Shown here: positions 22,959 through 33,359 of the stretch, one piece after another
How positions within the stretch are numbered: position 1 is the first letter of the stretch
How the letters are laid out: each line of letters begins with the position of its first letter
DNA from: Durusdinium trenchii
Lineage: Eukaryota > Sar > Dinophyceae > Suessiales > Symbiodiniaceae
Assembly (NCBI GenBank): GCA_963970005.1
Contig: CAXAMN010025694.1
Span: forward strand, 572,533-636,532
DNA length: 64,000 nucleotides
Reading direction: 5' to 3'
The notes under the pieces: model-generated
Told to the model about the DNA's origin: nothing
The model's database searches: none
The model's input: only the letters and a program-made list of their open reading frames with translations
Made by a program: the position numbers and the translations under genes

Positions 22959-23213
22959 GTGGTGCTTTACCGCAGCGCAGCTGTGGTGCAGAAGCTGCTG
23001 GAGGCCTCGCTCCTCAAGGAGGCCTCCAGCTGCCCGAGGTTGCTGATGTGCCGCGGCTGGCCCTTGGCCCTGCGAATCATCAGCACCAGCCTCTGCGTTG
23101 ATGCCCTGCGTGGCTTAGCCCCATGGCCTCCCTCGGCCGCCCGTGCGAGCGCCCGCCGGAAGAGGGCCACCTCCTGCTGGCCCATCTGTGGGTCCTCCAA
23201 TGTGGTCGTTTGA
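22959..23213 (+). CDS. Candidate exon with an NB-ARC-like GLPL motif
   Basis: The + frame reads SAAVVQKLLEASLLKEASS, then LLMCRGWPLALRIISTSL, and most codons end in G or C. The Cys-x-Gly-x-Pro-Leu-Ala-Leu block resembles the GLPL motif of NB-ARC/STAND ATPases. The P-loop and kinase-2 motifs would be upstream and were not found. A minus-strand frame over the same bases (23200-22967) is also G/C-biased, so strand is uncertain. Confidence 0.3.
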   Translation: MVLYRSAAVVQKLLEASLLKEASSCPRLLMCRGWPLALRIISTSLCVDALRGLAPWPPSAARASARRKRATSCWPICGSSNVVV

Positions 23214-23901
23214 ATGAGCTTATTTACATGCGGGTTTGCCTAAGTTACGTTGACCTCCAAGGGGTGCCCAAAGCTCTTGGCCCTTGGCTCAAATCGCAAG
23301 TGCTGTTCTTTTTGAAAGCTTGTCAAAAAATATCAAACATGTTATATTCGGGATTTTAGCCAAGAGAGAGTTAAATACCATTGACTTCAGCTCATGGTAT
23401 ATAAACACCATTTTGACCAGACGTCTGTCCTTCATGTCGTAGCGAAAGGAACGAAAGCCCACGGTGCCTCGCTGGAAGCAGGTCTCGTCCCGTGAATGAG
23501 CCAGAAACGTCACAGGATGAGGCGTCAAGGCCTTGCCGCGTTTCTGAGGCGACAACAGTAAACCACAGGGGGCCGCAATGAGTGGCCCCCAAAATAGAGA
23601 GGATCGCACGGAACTTCCTGTCTACCAATATTAGTGGGGATCATGGAGATAGTGGCACGGTGTTCCTGTCGAAAATAACATGTATATATATATATGCGGG
23701 GATATTAGTGGGGACCTGTAAGGTTCTAATCTTTTCTATCTATTTCGGGGTCTAGATAGTGTTCCAAACGCCTGTTCGTTCCTGCGCTCAATCAGCAACT
23801 CCCAAAAGCCCACAAAGGGCACATCTAGCCCATCAGAGGGGCCATCACATCCATAACCCATCCTAACCCCATGCATTCTCCGGATCTGCGGTCTGAAGCA
23901 C

Positions 23902-24068
23902 CTGTAAGATGGACTGGTGGAAGCCCAGGAACTTGAGCACATCCTCCCCCTCAGGCCTCACGCCGCAACGCCAACCCCACGCAAGCCAGCTTGCCGAACC
24001 GTGCGGTAGCCCCAAATGGATGTTTGTCCGCGTCGGGGGAAAGCTCTGGCGGTGGAGGTGGCCAGCTG
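23902..24068 (-). CDS. Exon of an unrecognised gene
   Basis: The minus frame reads HRQSFPPTRTNIHLGLPHG, ASWLAWGWRCGVRPEGED and VLKFLGFHQSIL up to a CTTACAG/GTGCTT donor. The acceptor is probably CCAAG or CAAGCAG near 24069. Third positions are strongly G/C. No family is recognised. Confidence 0.35.
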
Positions 24069-25184
24069 CTTGGAACACCCAAAACAATCTCGGAAGAAAT
24101 CGACCGACGCCCAATCTATCCCAGACATGACCCATGAGACTGCCATATATGCCGCCCCATTGACCCCCAAAACCACCGCAATGTAGATGAATATACCATA
24201 CATGGAGTGTCTGGGTATGAGTTGATTGCCACCCCAGCGCAGCCCAGCACTTGAAACTGTGAGCGTGTGATGAAACTGTGAGCGTGTGAACACAAACTTC
24301 AGAAACGGTCCGTCGCAGACTGTCACAGAACTTTGCTGTTTTGGTTTTGGAGGATATGCTTTTTCTGCGTATCGCTTGACGGAATTTCACCATGAGGGAA
24401 AGCGCCCCTCCGGAGGGAACAGACAAGTCGGTTCACCTTGTTCCACCTGTCGGATTTGAGTAATTAAAGAAACCTAAATTTCCCCAACAAAAGCTTAAAA
24501 GAACTTAAGGATGTTAAAGGAACCATCCCTTTAGATTCAGATTTGAGTAGAGGAACTTAAAAGATCGTAAAGGTTCTCCACTGGAGTAGGGAATCGAATC
24601 CTTTCTGCCTCTGCTCTGCTGCTTGCCTGTCCACAGTCCAGCTCGCTGGTGCCAGGCGCCGGGGGCTATCGAAGACCAGGGTGAGATGGAGCTCTGGACC
24701 CCAGGACATCTCCTTCGAAGCCAGGCCATGCGCAAAGCAGGAAGATCCAGGAAGCCTCTTCTGGAGACGTTTTTCACACGATCACGGCATTGTAGTGAAA
24801 AGAGCCACCGGTGGGGGCCCCCCCCAAAACAGCACACACGCAGGAAAACCTTGCTGCTTTGGCTTTGAAGTTTGGATCAGTTTGGGTTGGTTGGTGGGTG
24901 GGGCTCAGGCTGCTGGGTGGCTGCTGGGTCTCGGGTTTAACCCAACCCATCACCACTCACAGCAAAATCACGAATGAGCAACCTGCTCTCAACCATGGAC
25001 ACCACATGCGATCCTTACGTGCTCAATTAGCAAGCCCAAGCCCAAGCAAATCAATTGCAGTGCTTGAACCCCAGCCTCACACATTCTCAAAACAGTTTCT
25101 CTACCAATGCTTGGAACAACCATGCACTTCCCTTATTCTTCTGTCTTCTTCACACGTTCGCCTCACAACCCCCTCGGTCCGGAC
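24069..25184. other. No supportable gene
   Basis: Only overlapping open frames without motifs. A tandem GTGAGCGTGTGA(T)GAAACT-type duplication lies near 24256-24292. Confidence 0.4.
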
Positions 25185-25305
25185 CTCCTTGAGCGCCAGG
25201 GCAGGGATCCACCAGTGGAGTGCGTGCCACACGTTGGCGTAGGGCGTCCCCACAGGCACCAAAAAGACCTCAAAGGCCGGCTGCTGGTGGAAGTGGAAGT
25301 CCCTT
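25185..25305 (-). CDS. Exon resembling GT61-type glycosyltransferases
   Basis: Between a GTCAAG acceptor and a GGAG/GTCCGG donor the frame reads RDFHFHQQPAFEVFLVPVG, then TPYANVWHALHWWIPAL. Nearly all codons end in G or C. The pattern small-Asn-x-Trp-His-x-x-x-x-x-x-(Ile/Leu)-Pro after a Val-Pro strand resembles the conserved N-(I/L/V)-x-H-x-x-x-(D/W) segment of GT61/DUF563 glycosyltransferases. The exon is short, so the family call is tentative. The exon call itself is firmer. Confidence 0.4.
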
Positions 25306-25678
25306 CTTGACAGAAATGTATGGGACAAAATGCAGAAATTATGCAGACTTGCTGCCTAAATTGAAGCCACCTCCCCCCCAAAAAAAAACATTGCAAACAC
25401 ATGCTGGCGGATTGGACAGTCTCCCCAAACTTCGGCCACAAATCACATCATCACATCAGCTATCAGTTTTATTTATTTGGTTTTCACGGGATGAAAAGCC
25501 TCTTGGCTCGGATGAAACCGGAACATCCGAACACTCCGCTGTCGTAGGCTCCGTCGGCACCAGCTCCGCGTCCGAGGTCGAGCTCCAGGTGCGCCGCGAG
25601 ATCCATTGGTTCCAGTCGATCTCTTGGACCAAGGATTCTCCATCTAAAGCCCCAAACTCCGTACACAAGGCCGCCCTT

Positions 25679-25813
25679 ACAGCGCTTCCAAACCTCGATT
25701 TTTGGGCAAGACGACCGGCAAGCAGGGTGAAACTGAATGATACAGCGCTTCCAAACCTCGATCTCTTTGGGACGCAAGACTACTGGCAAGCAGTTGCAGG
25801 GTGAACCTGATGA
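25679..25813. repeat. Imperfect tandem duplication, ~63 nt x2
   Basis: ACAGCGCTTCCAAACCTCGAT starts both copies (25679 and 25742), and both continue to a GGCAAGCAG-GTGAA block. Just upstream (25668-25456, minus) an open frame with WNQWISRRTWSS has biased codons, but the + strand frame is equally biased, so neither is called. Confidence 0.75.
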
Positions 25814-26559
25814 GACATGCCGCTGGTCCAGGGAACAGCTACAAATACACCAAATACTGTAGCTTTGCAGAGTGGCATCAGTAGTGATATTTGCTAGATT
25901 TTTCTGGGTTTGGGGTGGATTAGTGACTGAATCCTGTCACCGAAGACCGCACACCGTGCTGGGTTACGGTTTCCTTTGGCATCTCCCGACCTCGACGACA
26001 CACCAGTCCAAGGCCGAGATCGTCCATCGCCCATGGACTCAAAAAGTGAAATCCCTGCTTGCAAGTGGGAGACCATTGAGGAACAAGAATCTTTCCAGCG
26101 TTCAAACCTGGGCGGCCCGAGTTCTGGGCACCAAGCCATTGCCCTTCTGGACTAAAGATATAGAGGGGTCGATTTGGGACCATATACCTATATATGTTTA
26201 CCTAGTGGTTGTTCACTTGGGGGTATTCACCCGATTCATCAATAACCAACAAGGGCAAAACAAACCATCTATTATTTTAGACACTCCTCGCGACATGTAT
26301 CGTTCATGTATTGAATATTACATACAATTGGCAAAAAAACAAACAATTTGTTGGTCAATTCATGTGAATGAACAACATATTGCAACATGCCATCAATCTC
26401 GGGGTTGGTCCAACCTCCCCATGCCCATACTCGAAACCTGACTGTAAACATCCAGGCAATAATATATATAATACATCATTCAATTGTCACACTATGTCAC
26501 ACTCAAGATTCTTCAAAATCACCAGTTTCTTGTGACTTCAGGGCTTTACCCGCAATAAA

Positions 26560-26766
26560 TCCTCTTCAATCTGTCTTGTTCCAAGCCACACACCCCCTGC
26601 TTCAGCCGTGCCGGCCCAAAACACTGGGCGCGCCGTGTCAGGTGCCGTGGCAGCAGTGCCGTGCCTTCTGGGCGACGCCAGGCGAGGAGCTGCACTGCGG
26701 CAGGTGCATCCAAACTCGAACGGAGAGACAGGACGTGCCGGTACCCTGGATTTTTTCCACCGAACA
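26560..26766 (+). CDS. Candidate Cys-rich exon next to the LINE insertion
   Basis: The + frame reads QPCRPKTLGAPCQVPWQQC, then ATPGEELHCGRCIQT, followed by ERQDVPVPWIF, with strong G/C third positions. The spacing of Cys and His (C...C...C...H-C-x-x-C) suggests a zinc-binding module. The frame runs on into the direct repeat that borders the retroelement, so the element may have inserted in or just after a host exon. The frame ends at a TAG at 26888-26890, already inside the element. Confidence 0.35.
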
Positions 26767-26783
26767 TGAACGGAATGGACCAC
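26767..26783 (+). repeat. 17-bp direct repeat, left copy (candidate target-site duplication)
   Basis: TGAACGGAATGGACCAC is identical to 37602-37618. The two copies bracket the retroelement ORFs closely: 158 bp before the first ATG and 12 bp after the last stop. Confidence 0.75.
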
Positions 26784-26941
26784 AGCCTTCTGGGTTCAAG
26801 ACCCTAGGGCTCACGCCTCACGGGGGGCCGGGGCTCTTTTGCAGGTCTCGCGACCTGGGAGAGCGTCCAAAGAGCCTGCTTCTCCTGTAGGCACCTTCAT
26901 CCTTGGTTCCTAGGTGTGGTGATTTTCCTAGCGCTTTTGCC
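26784..26941 (+). other. 5' leader of the retroelement
   Basis: 158 bp between the left direct repeat and the first ATG of ORF1. It holds an in-frame TAG at 26888-26890 and a C/G-rich stretch near 26820-26835. No promoter motif can be named; an internal promoter would be expected for a LINE. Confidence 0.4.
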
Positions 26942-29044
26942 ATGGATTCCAGCTGCATTTTGGATCTCTTGGATGAACCCTGGCGCTCCCGCGCTCGCAC
27001 GATCTTTTGTGGATTGGATGGTGGTCCCTCGCTGGACTGGGAGGATTGCAAAATCCTCTGCGGCACCTTCTGGAGCCGGGTGGATGATTGCTTTGAAGCA
27101 TCTCTGTTCCCCTTTGTTAAGGGGCATGGTTTTCGTATGGATGGGCCTGCCCTTGATACCAAGGTGGTGATCCACGACTCAGCCAGGAGATCGCTTAGCA
27201 TTGCTTCCGGAGAGTGCTGCATCTTTGCTGGACCGCTTGCTCGCCTTGAGGACGGGACCTGGAAAGGGGAAAACTCGGTCACGATTCTCAGGAGGACCTC
27301 GGCCGTCGAACATGATGCCATTGAATGCCTGCATTTGTTCGCTGGGGCATTTTCAGGGTGGAGTCAAGCGACCTCCACTATTCCATGGATTCTGCCTCAG
27401 ACTACGATTGGCACCCAGGTTTTCGTCGACCTCGACTGTGATGTGATTGCAGCTTTGTCCATGAAACTTGGAATCAAACCTGTCCAAGCGCCTTTGACTG
27501 CCACCCAGGCCTTCGAGATCACTCTAAACAGGGTCATCCAGGGGGATGTTGCTGATCCTACCATTCTGCATTGTGTTCAACCACTTTCCAATTTGGTTTT
27601 CTCAGCCTCCCCGCCATGTGTATCCTGGAGCAAAGGCGGTTTCGGCCGTGGGCTCAACTGCCCAGATGGATGGGCAATCGTAGAAGCGATCAAGCAGTGT
27701 GCGATCGGCCAACCTGTCCTTGTGATGTTCGAATGTGTCGATGCCTTGGCACAGCACTCCCATTTCAAGATCATCACCTCGATGCTTCGCGATTTAGGAT
27801 ATGTAGGAATTTGGGAGGATGTCGTTCATTATCATGCATTTGTCCACATGCACCGCTCCAGGTGGCTGGCATGCTTCGTTCGACATGACATTGTCCATCA
27901 TGGTCCCAAACCGGTGCCGTGTCTCAAGTCTGCCTTGCCAGAACGATGGACTTCGGAATCTTTTCGATTTCAGCTCCCTCGATCGTTGTCGGATCAAATT
28001 GCCATCCCGTCTCAGGTCCAGTCTGCCTATGCACAGCACTCGTTTCTACCACCAGCCAAGAGAGCCAAATTTGACCCTGCCGCTCCAGCTGAGGTCATCC
28101 TACGTGCAAGATTCCTGCAGCCTCATGAGCCGGTGCCTACGGTGTGCGCTGCCTATGGGTTTCAACATCTTCTCCCTCGACACCTCCTCGAGCAGAAAGG
28201 CATCTTCGCCACACTCAAAGATGGTGATGCAGGACCTGAATTCCTTGATCCGGCACTTCTTGCTGCGATGCTCGGCCTCTTCGAACCAACAGTATTGTCG
28301 AATCAGCTGCAACTCCTCTATCGCCAGATTGGGAATTCTATTGCGACACCCCATGCTCTTCTGGCGCTACTCGCTGGACTAGACTACCTCTTTCAATGGG
28401 GTCTGGATGTCAACGGAGCAATCAACAAGGTCTGGCAAAGGCGAATTGTTGGACAGAAGGCGATCATCATTGAACAACGAGACTTCTACATCCTTGCTGG
28501 CCTCGATTCCATCATTGAGCAAATCACTGTCCGCAGTGACCTTGTGACAAATGACTCTCACGTCACATTACACTGCCGGCATGTCAATGGCAGGATCGCC
28601 TATCTCATTGTCAAGCTGGCACGGACTGTCTCCGACCTCCTCAAGTGCTTTACTTGGAAGTTTGACATCTCAGCCCATGTCTACATTGCAGCCACAGGAG
28701 AGAGGCTCGTTCCATCCCAGACTGTTGGCCAGATCTTCGAGCAATACCATGAATGGACCCTCTTTGTCCGTACTTTTCCGATTGCCAGCCTGTCAATCTG
28801 CAAGGACTATGTCACCTGTGCGCCGACTCAAGATTGGCATGGGCCTCAACCTCTTTGTGACGCCATTCATGACCAGCCTTCTGATCCTTTCCGTCTCAAG
28901 CTCGTTGGAGATGATGACCTCTTCGCCGATACTCAGTTTCAGTTTGCCCTCTCCCTCCTTGAGAGCAACTGTATTGAAGTCTCTTCATTGAGCGGTCACT
29001 TTTGGAACTACCCCGTGTACTCTCACCTTCAACGGCTTTGGTGA
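26942..29044 (+). CDS. ORF1a: cytosine-5 DNA methyltransferase with C-terminal ubiquitin-like stretch
   Basis: 700 codons from the first ATG after an in-frame stop. Core C5-methyltransferase motifs are all visible. Motif I is ECLHLFAGAFSGW (about residues 128-140, AdoMet binding). Motif II has the acidic VDLDCD (162-167). Motif IV is SPPCVSW, with catalytic Cys at residue 226 (codon 27617). Motif VI is FECV (263-266), where the usual Asn of ENV is Cys. Motif VIII is HRSRW (304-308). Motif X is RQIGNSIATPH (461-471). The target-recognition region is about 310-450. Residues about 538-610 look like a ubiquitin fold: NGR turn, TVSDLL helix, AATGERLVPSQTV strand-loop, and a final TLFVR strand. The reading continues in another frame after about 28990, so this is probably the N-terminal part of a longer polyprotein. 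It may methylate CG sites in the element's own DNA, which is inference from known retroelement DNMTs. Confidence 0.85.
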   Translation: MDSSCILDLLDEPWRSRARTIFCGLDGGPSLDWEDCKILCGTFWSRVDDCFEASLFPFVKGHGFRMDGPALDTKVVIHDSARRSLSIASGECCIFAGPLARLEDGTWKGENSVTILRRTSAVEHDAIECLHLFAGAFSGWSQATSTIPWILPQTTIGTQVFVDLDCDVIAALSMKLGIKPVQAPLTATQAFEITLNRVIQGDVADPTILHCVQPLSNLVFSASPPCVSWSKGGFGRGLNCPDGWAIVEAIKQCAIGQPVLVMFECVDALAQHSHFKIITSMLRDLGYVGIWEDVVHYHAFVHMHRSRWLACFVRHDIVHHGPKPVPCLKSALPERWTSESFRFQLPRSLSDQIAIPSQVQSAYAQHSFLPPAKRAKFDPAAPAEVILRARFLQPHEPVPTVCAAYGFQHLLPRHLLEQKGIFATLKDGDAGPEFLDPALLAAMLGLFEPTVLSNQLQLLYRQIGNSIATPHALLALLAGLDYLFQWGLDVNGAINKVWQRRIVGQKAIIIEQRDFYILAGLDSIIEQITVRSDLVTNDSHVTLHCRHVNGRIAYLIVKLARTVSDLLKCFTWKFDISAHVYIAATGERLVPSQTVGQIFEQYHEWTLFVRTFPIASLSICKDYVTCAPTQDWHGPQPLCDAIHDQPSDPFRLKLVGDDDLFADTQFQFALSLLESNCIEVSSLSGHFWNYPVYSHLQRLW

Positions 29045-30735
29045 CTCAGAAGCTCGACTACGCTGCATTCGTGAGTTATGGGATCATCTTGATCAGGACA
29101 CTCAGCATTTCGCTTTCAAGATTTGCGACCATGGTGATTTGTCTCGACTTCCACCGCATGGGGTCGTCTTTCCCAAATTCACGGAAGACAGATTGGTGCT
29201 GCTTCAGTTCGGGCCTCAGGATACCACGTGCGGCTTCTTCATTCCAACAAGGCTTGAGTGTCCTCTCTTCGAGATTGGCCCCTACCGTTACCGGCTTATG
29301 TTCAAGAATGGAAGTGACCCTGGTCCACCACCCTTCCACTTCGACCACGGTGACTTCTTACACCTTACTTTGCAGAATGACATTCACTGTGGAGGACATC
29401 ATGGAACTCGGTCCACTACTATCCCGGCTGGGGCAAATCTTCTGCAAAGAGCCGAATTTGCCAGCAACACTGGTGGCTGGCTTGCATCTGATGAGATGGC
29501 TTTCTTCCTGCGGCAACTGACATGGCTTGCACCTGAGTTTGCCATTTTCCATCCTGCCATTCGTTGGAATCTGGAGACGGCCAACCTTGATGCGAATGAC
29601 TACCAGGAGATTCTCATTGCCAATAACAGGCTCAACATCCTTCCGATCCTCTCTGGTTCGCACTGGCTAGCCTTTGAGATCCAGCGAGAAGGGGCCAACA
29701 CCCATGTCACCTTCGTTGGTCTCCCTGGGCCTTTGCTCAGAAGTGGTTTGCAAGTTGTTGCTGAACTCCTCGACATCACGCCCGAGCTACTACATCGGTG
29801 GGCCACGGCTGCAGGGATGCTGGACCACATGCCGCTCAATGGTGACCTTTATGCCACTACCTCCATCGCTGCACGTGCTATCATTGACGATGTTATCGAA
29901 GACTCTATTGAGGACTGGAACCAGCATGGCATCCCATATGGGCTTTGGTTCTTTGCAGCCACTCTGCGTCGTGCTTTCTTCAGCTTCCTGGCTACCACTA
30001 CTTTGAGGGGCAATGCAGTGTTGCAGGAGGCTATCACTGTTGTCTTTGATGATCTTGCTGCCGGTCCTCAGCCTGAGGAGACACCAGCTATCCACATCGA
30101 TAGCCCAGATAGCCACATGCACCATCGCATTCAGCACTTCAACTCGTACCCGGGCTGGCTTGGATCAGATGAGCTGGATTTTGTCCTTCAAGCGATTCGT
30201 TTTCAGCGACCTCAATTCTGCTTCATGCCGCCGGCAAGATGGGACGCAGCCTCTGGAAACCTCTTCTACTTCGATGACCAACGACGAGATTTCAGAGCTT
30301 ATCAGCATGTCACGTGGTTCATTCTCATTGAGCAGTGCTGGACTCAGATCGATGCACATGCTACCGCTGCGACTATGACTCTGTTCATGAGTTTGCCGGA
30401 TGCACTTGCTCACCATGCTGGCCCTCTTGCCACCTTTATCATGTCGCAAATTGACGAAGCTCAGCTTACTTGCCAAGTACATATTGTGCGCTGCAACCCC
30501 GAGCCGAACATGTGTGGATGGGTTCTCCTCCACTCCTTGTGTGAGCGCCTTCGTATTGCAGTACCACCACTTGCAAATGAGGTGCAGCAAACCATCAACC
30601 TGTCACGATTTCGGGTGCAGATTCGAAGCACTATTGAACGGGCTCGCCTGGTTTGGAATTTGTCCTCTTCGTTTCCTCGGATCACCAACTTTGCCAGTCT
30701 TGTGCGCACCAACTTCCTCCACTACCTCCTTGCCA
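28992..30735 (+). CDS. ORF1b: two tandem ULP/SENP (C48)-like modules
   Basis: The frame opens after a TGA at 28989-28991 and continues the ORF1 polyprotein with EARLRCIRELWDHLDQD. Two modules share a pattern. Module 1 has WLASDEMAFFLRQL (29478-) and SGSHWLAFEI (His codon 29661), and ends GIPYGLWFFAATL (Tyr codon 29937). Module 2 has WLGSDELDFVLQAI (30156-) and QHVTWFILIEQ (Thr codon 30312), and ends NMCGWVLLHSLCERL (Cys codon 30513). ULP/SENP-type proteases have an L-x-D-x-x-I start, an H-W strand and a C-G nucleophile turn. Here the His survives only in module 1 and the Cys only in module 2. The protein frame becomes unreliable after about 30735. It could process the polyprotein or act on host ubiquitin-like conjugates. 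Family assignment is inference from pattern. Confidence 0.5.
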
Positions 30736-30775
30736 ACAGAGGAGCTCTCCAATATGCTGCAGGAGGTGGAACTGA

Positions 30776-32305
30776 AAAGACCACGCCCCTTGCAATGCTG
30801 CTGCAGGGTCTGAGAAAATTGATCAGCTTCAAATCAATGACCCATGGGCCTCCAAGCCTGCCAAGCCCAAAAACTCTCGGAAGCTTTTTCAGACACGATG
30901 GGAAGACCTCACCATCCCTGCGGATCACCCGCTACTTGATGAGAAGGGAATCCCTGTACCACAGGTTCATCGGCTGCAGGCCAGTGCCAAGAAAGCGGGA
31001 GCAGTTTTGGCTACGAAGTCAGCTATCCAGGAACTCACGAGAATCACTCCGTGTGCGACAATGTTGGTCATCCTTCCTGGCAATGACAAGAACCAATACA
31101 GTGAGCTCGGGCTCAAAGTCATTGGCCCCTACGAACTCGTCCTTGAAGATGCCCAAGCCTAAACGGCCTACAAGCGGCTAGTCATTCTCTGGCAACTGCA
31201 TGGTGCTGTTACCTACAAGCTTCCTGACCCCAAGGTCCAACTCACAGCCGCTGAAGTTGCAGAACTTGTCATGGATGCCGACTCCAGGCTTATCGGCCCT
31301 CAGCTCACTGAACAAGCTCAACAGCAGCAGATCCTCTTCCTCAAGCACCACTTTGCACAAATCCACCCGGATTGCTGCGACAAAGCCAACATGTATGCTT
31401 TTCGCATTGGCAGACATCCCTCAGCCGGCAAAGATGACAAGAACTTCCAATGCATCATCAAGCTTCCGGTTGCCTCTCGTCCCAATGTCCTCAGATCCAG
31501 CGGATCGGCCAACTTCCTCTTTCGAGACTACCTGACCACAGCTGATGATTTTGATGACATCACGGTATTGCCCAGGTTCTGGGATCCGCAGCCAACTTCT
31601 GTCCATGAGGTTCTCATCATGACCAAGGGCATTGGAGGATTCGCTGGACTTTGCCTGACCAGACGTGGGCTGGCCGCCCGTGCGTGGACATCCAAGGTCG
31701 CTGAAATGCGCAAAGCCATTCTTTCCGGTGATGCGCGCATCACTTCAGAGAACATCGCTGTCATCCCGAAGTTTACCTACCAGACTACGGGTTGGCCTGC
31801 GAGCACTGAACCCTGCGATGTCATTACTGCGACGCTCAAAGCCACGAGCCTTCCTCCGCTGCCTTCTCGTGCTTTTCGCACCAATGGAGTTTGTGGTTGG
31901 ACTTTGGCATTCCAGAAGCGACCTGCCATCTCCAAGTTCTCTGTTGAAGTCAATGGCAAGCTGCATGAGATCCTCCTTGTTGAAGAGACCTCTCCTCCAC
32001 CTACTAGGCCGCCACCTAGGCAAGGAGCAAAGAGAAGTGTCGATGCCGTCAAGACACAGTCGCGGCCTGAGCCTGCACCACCGATCCAGTTCAGCCCTGA
32101 TGCTGCTCGGCTTGACCGTCTCGAAGAGAAATTCAATGTGCTTGAACGGCGCCAATCTAGGATGGAATCCAAGTTCGACAGCCGATTTGACGACATTTCG
32201 AGCAGCCTGCGCCAACTCCTTCAGGCTGCGAGCATTCCCCGGGAGCGATCACCCTCTGGAGAGACACCTGCTCCCAAGCAACCGAGGGGCTCTGGCCCCT
32301 ATTGA
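30776..32305 (+). CDS. ORF1c: C-terminal part of ORF1 with coiled coil (interrupted by one stop)
   Basis: After a short passage in a third frame (about 30724-30800, EELSNMLQEVELKRPRP), the coding sequence continues here: ELTRITPCATMLVILPGND, a TAA at 31160-31162, then AYKRLVILWQLHGAVTYKL, MYAFRIGRHPSAGKDDKNF, a Pro-rich linker (PPPTRPPPRQGAKR), and a coiled coil LDRLEEKFNVLERRQSRME through DDISSSLRQLLQ. It ends at a TGA at 32303-32305. A basic or Pro-rich region followed by a coiled coil suits the nucleic-acid-binding, self-associating role of LINE ORF1 proteins. No CCHC knuckle is visible. The stop and the two frame changes are isolated lesions in otherwise open sequence, or assembly errors. 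Confidence 0.55.
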
Positions 32306-32812
32306 CTCGATCACTGTGAGCCCTTTACTTGGACTTTGGTTCTTCTCTGTCTTTTCTTCCGCTGTCTCTCTACTGCTCAGCGGTCTTCTCGTCCTTGGGC
32401 TTTCTGTTTGCTCTGCCTGATCCGCCTTTGGTTGGATCGCTCGTTTGCTTTTGGGTTTTTCGCAATGATCCGTTCATTGCAGAGGGCGGTGCACTCCTGC
32501 ACCCTTTCGTTCGCAAATTGTGATGAGGATGCTGGCTCTTGGGTGAGGTGTCGTGCCAATCGTGCCGTATATCATCTCTTAGTTCGAGCTTTGCTCTCCT
32601 CTTCTTGGCTCTGTGCCTACCCCTTGACGCTGTTTTGGACTTCTTGCCTCTTCTGGCCTTCGTGCTTCAGGCATTTGTCCCTGTTCTCCTGCGTCCGTGG
32701 ATGGCATTTCGCTGCACACCAATTCGTGCCCCATCATGCAGCTACGATTTTGATCTTACCCTGCTGTTCGGATAAAAGGATTGTGCTTGTCTCTTGCAGC
32801 GGTGGCTTCCGG
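32306..32812 (+). other. Pyrimidine-rich spacer between ORF1 and ORF2
   Basis: About 500 bp rich in CTTCT and TGCCT words. It is open in the ORF2 frame but encodes only Leu/Cys/Phe-rich sequence unlike a domain. It ends with a TCTCTTGCAG sequence shortly before the ATG at 32813. It may be where ORF2 translation is re-initiated or where a processed 5' end is formed. Nothing in the sequence proves either. Confidence 0.4.
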
Positions 32813-33358
32813 ATGGGCCGGATTTTCGATTCCACTCTCGGCTACCCGGGTGAAGGCCCTGACCGCTCGTGGTCTATTCTTTCCTCCAATGTTGGTAGCT
32901 TCATCAAAGATAATACCTGGAAGGGTTGGACCGACGATGTCATCTGTTTGCAAGAAACCCGAATCGGGCGTAATAACTTTCGCAATGCAATCAGGTCTGC
33001 CGCTGCCTTTGGTAAGAACCTTATCTTAGGTGACTTGCTCCCGGGACTTTTCCGGTCTGATGGTTCAAGTTCCACGTCGCATGGTGGTGTTGCTATGATC
33101 GCTCCTTCCCAACTTTCGACCCCTTTCCATAACTCGGATGATTGCTCAGGTCTTTTTGAAGGGGTTTTTCATTCCAAGCGTGTCCAAGCCACCTGGTATC
33201 AAATTCTCCCCTCGCTCAAGATCCTTATTTTCAACTTTTATGGCAAATCGGGGGCCTCGGCTTCTCATGACATCCTCCAGTTCAATGACGAACTCCTTCG
33301 CGATGTTTTGCAGATTGCTAGTCGATTTGGGGACATCCCTGTCCTGGTTGTTGGTGAT
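32813..33358 (+). CDS. ORF2 N-terminus: APE-type endonuclease, first part
   Basis: From ATG 32813 (MGRIFDSTLGYPGEG) the frame shows the exonuclease-endonuclease-phosphatase pattern of LINE endonucleases: SWSILSSNVGSF (Asn motif), DVICLQETRIG (metal-binding Glu), GGVAMIAP, ILIFNFYG and VLVVGDF. Here the reading frame shifts at a run of four T (33358-33361). The next residues of the motif (an Asn after GDF) and the rest of the domain are found in the frame of the following feature. The enzyme nicks target DNA to prime reverse transcription. The start is chosen as the first ATG before the domain. Confidence 0.8.
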
Positions 33359-33359
33359 T

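Noticed and set aside
23958-24080. Histone-H3-like KQLATSTARAF on the minus strand
   Set aside because: The similarity is a short chance match; the surrounding residues do not follow H3 and an alternative frame has better codon bias.
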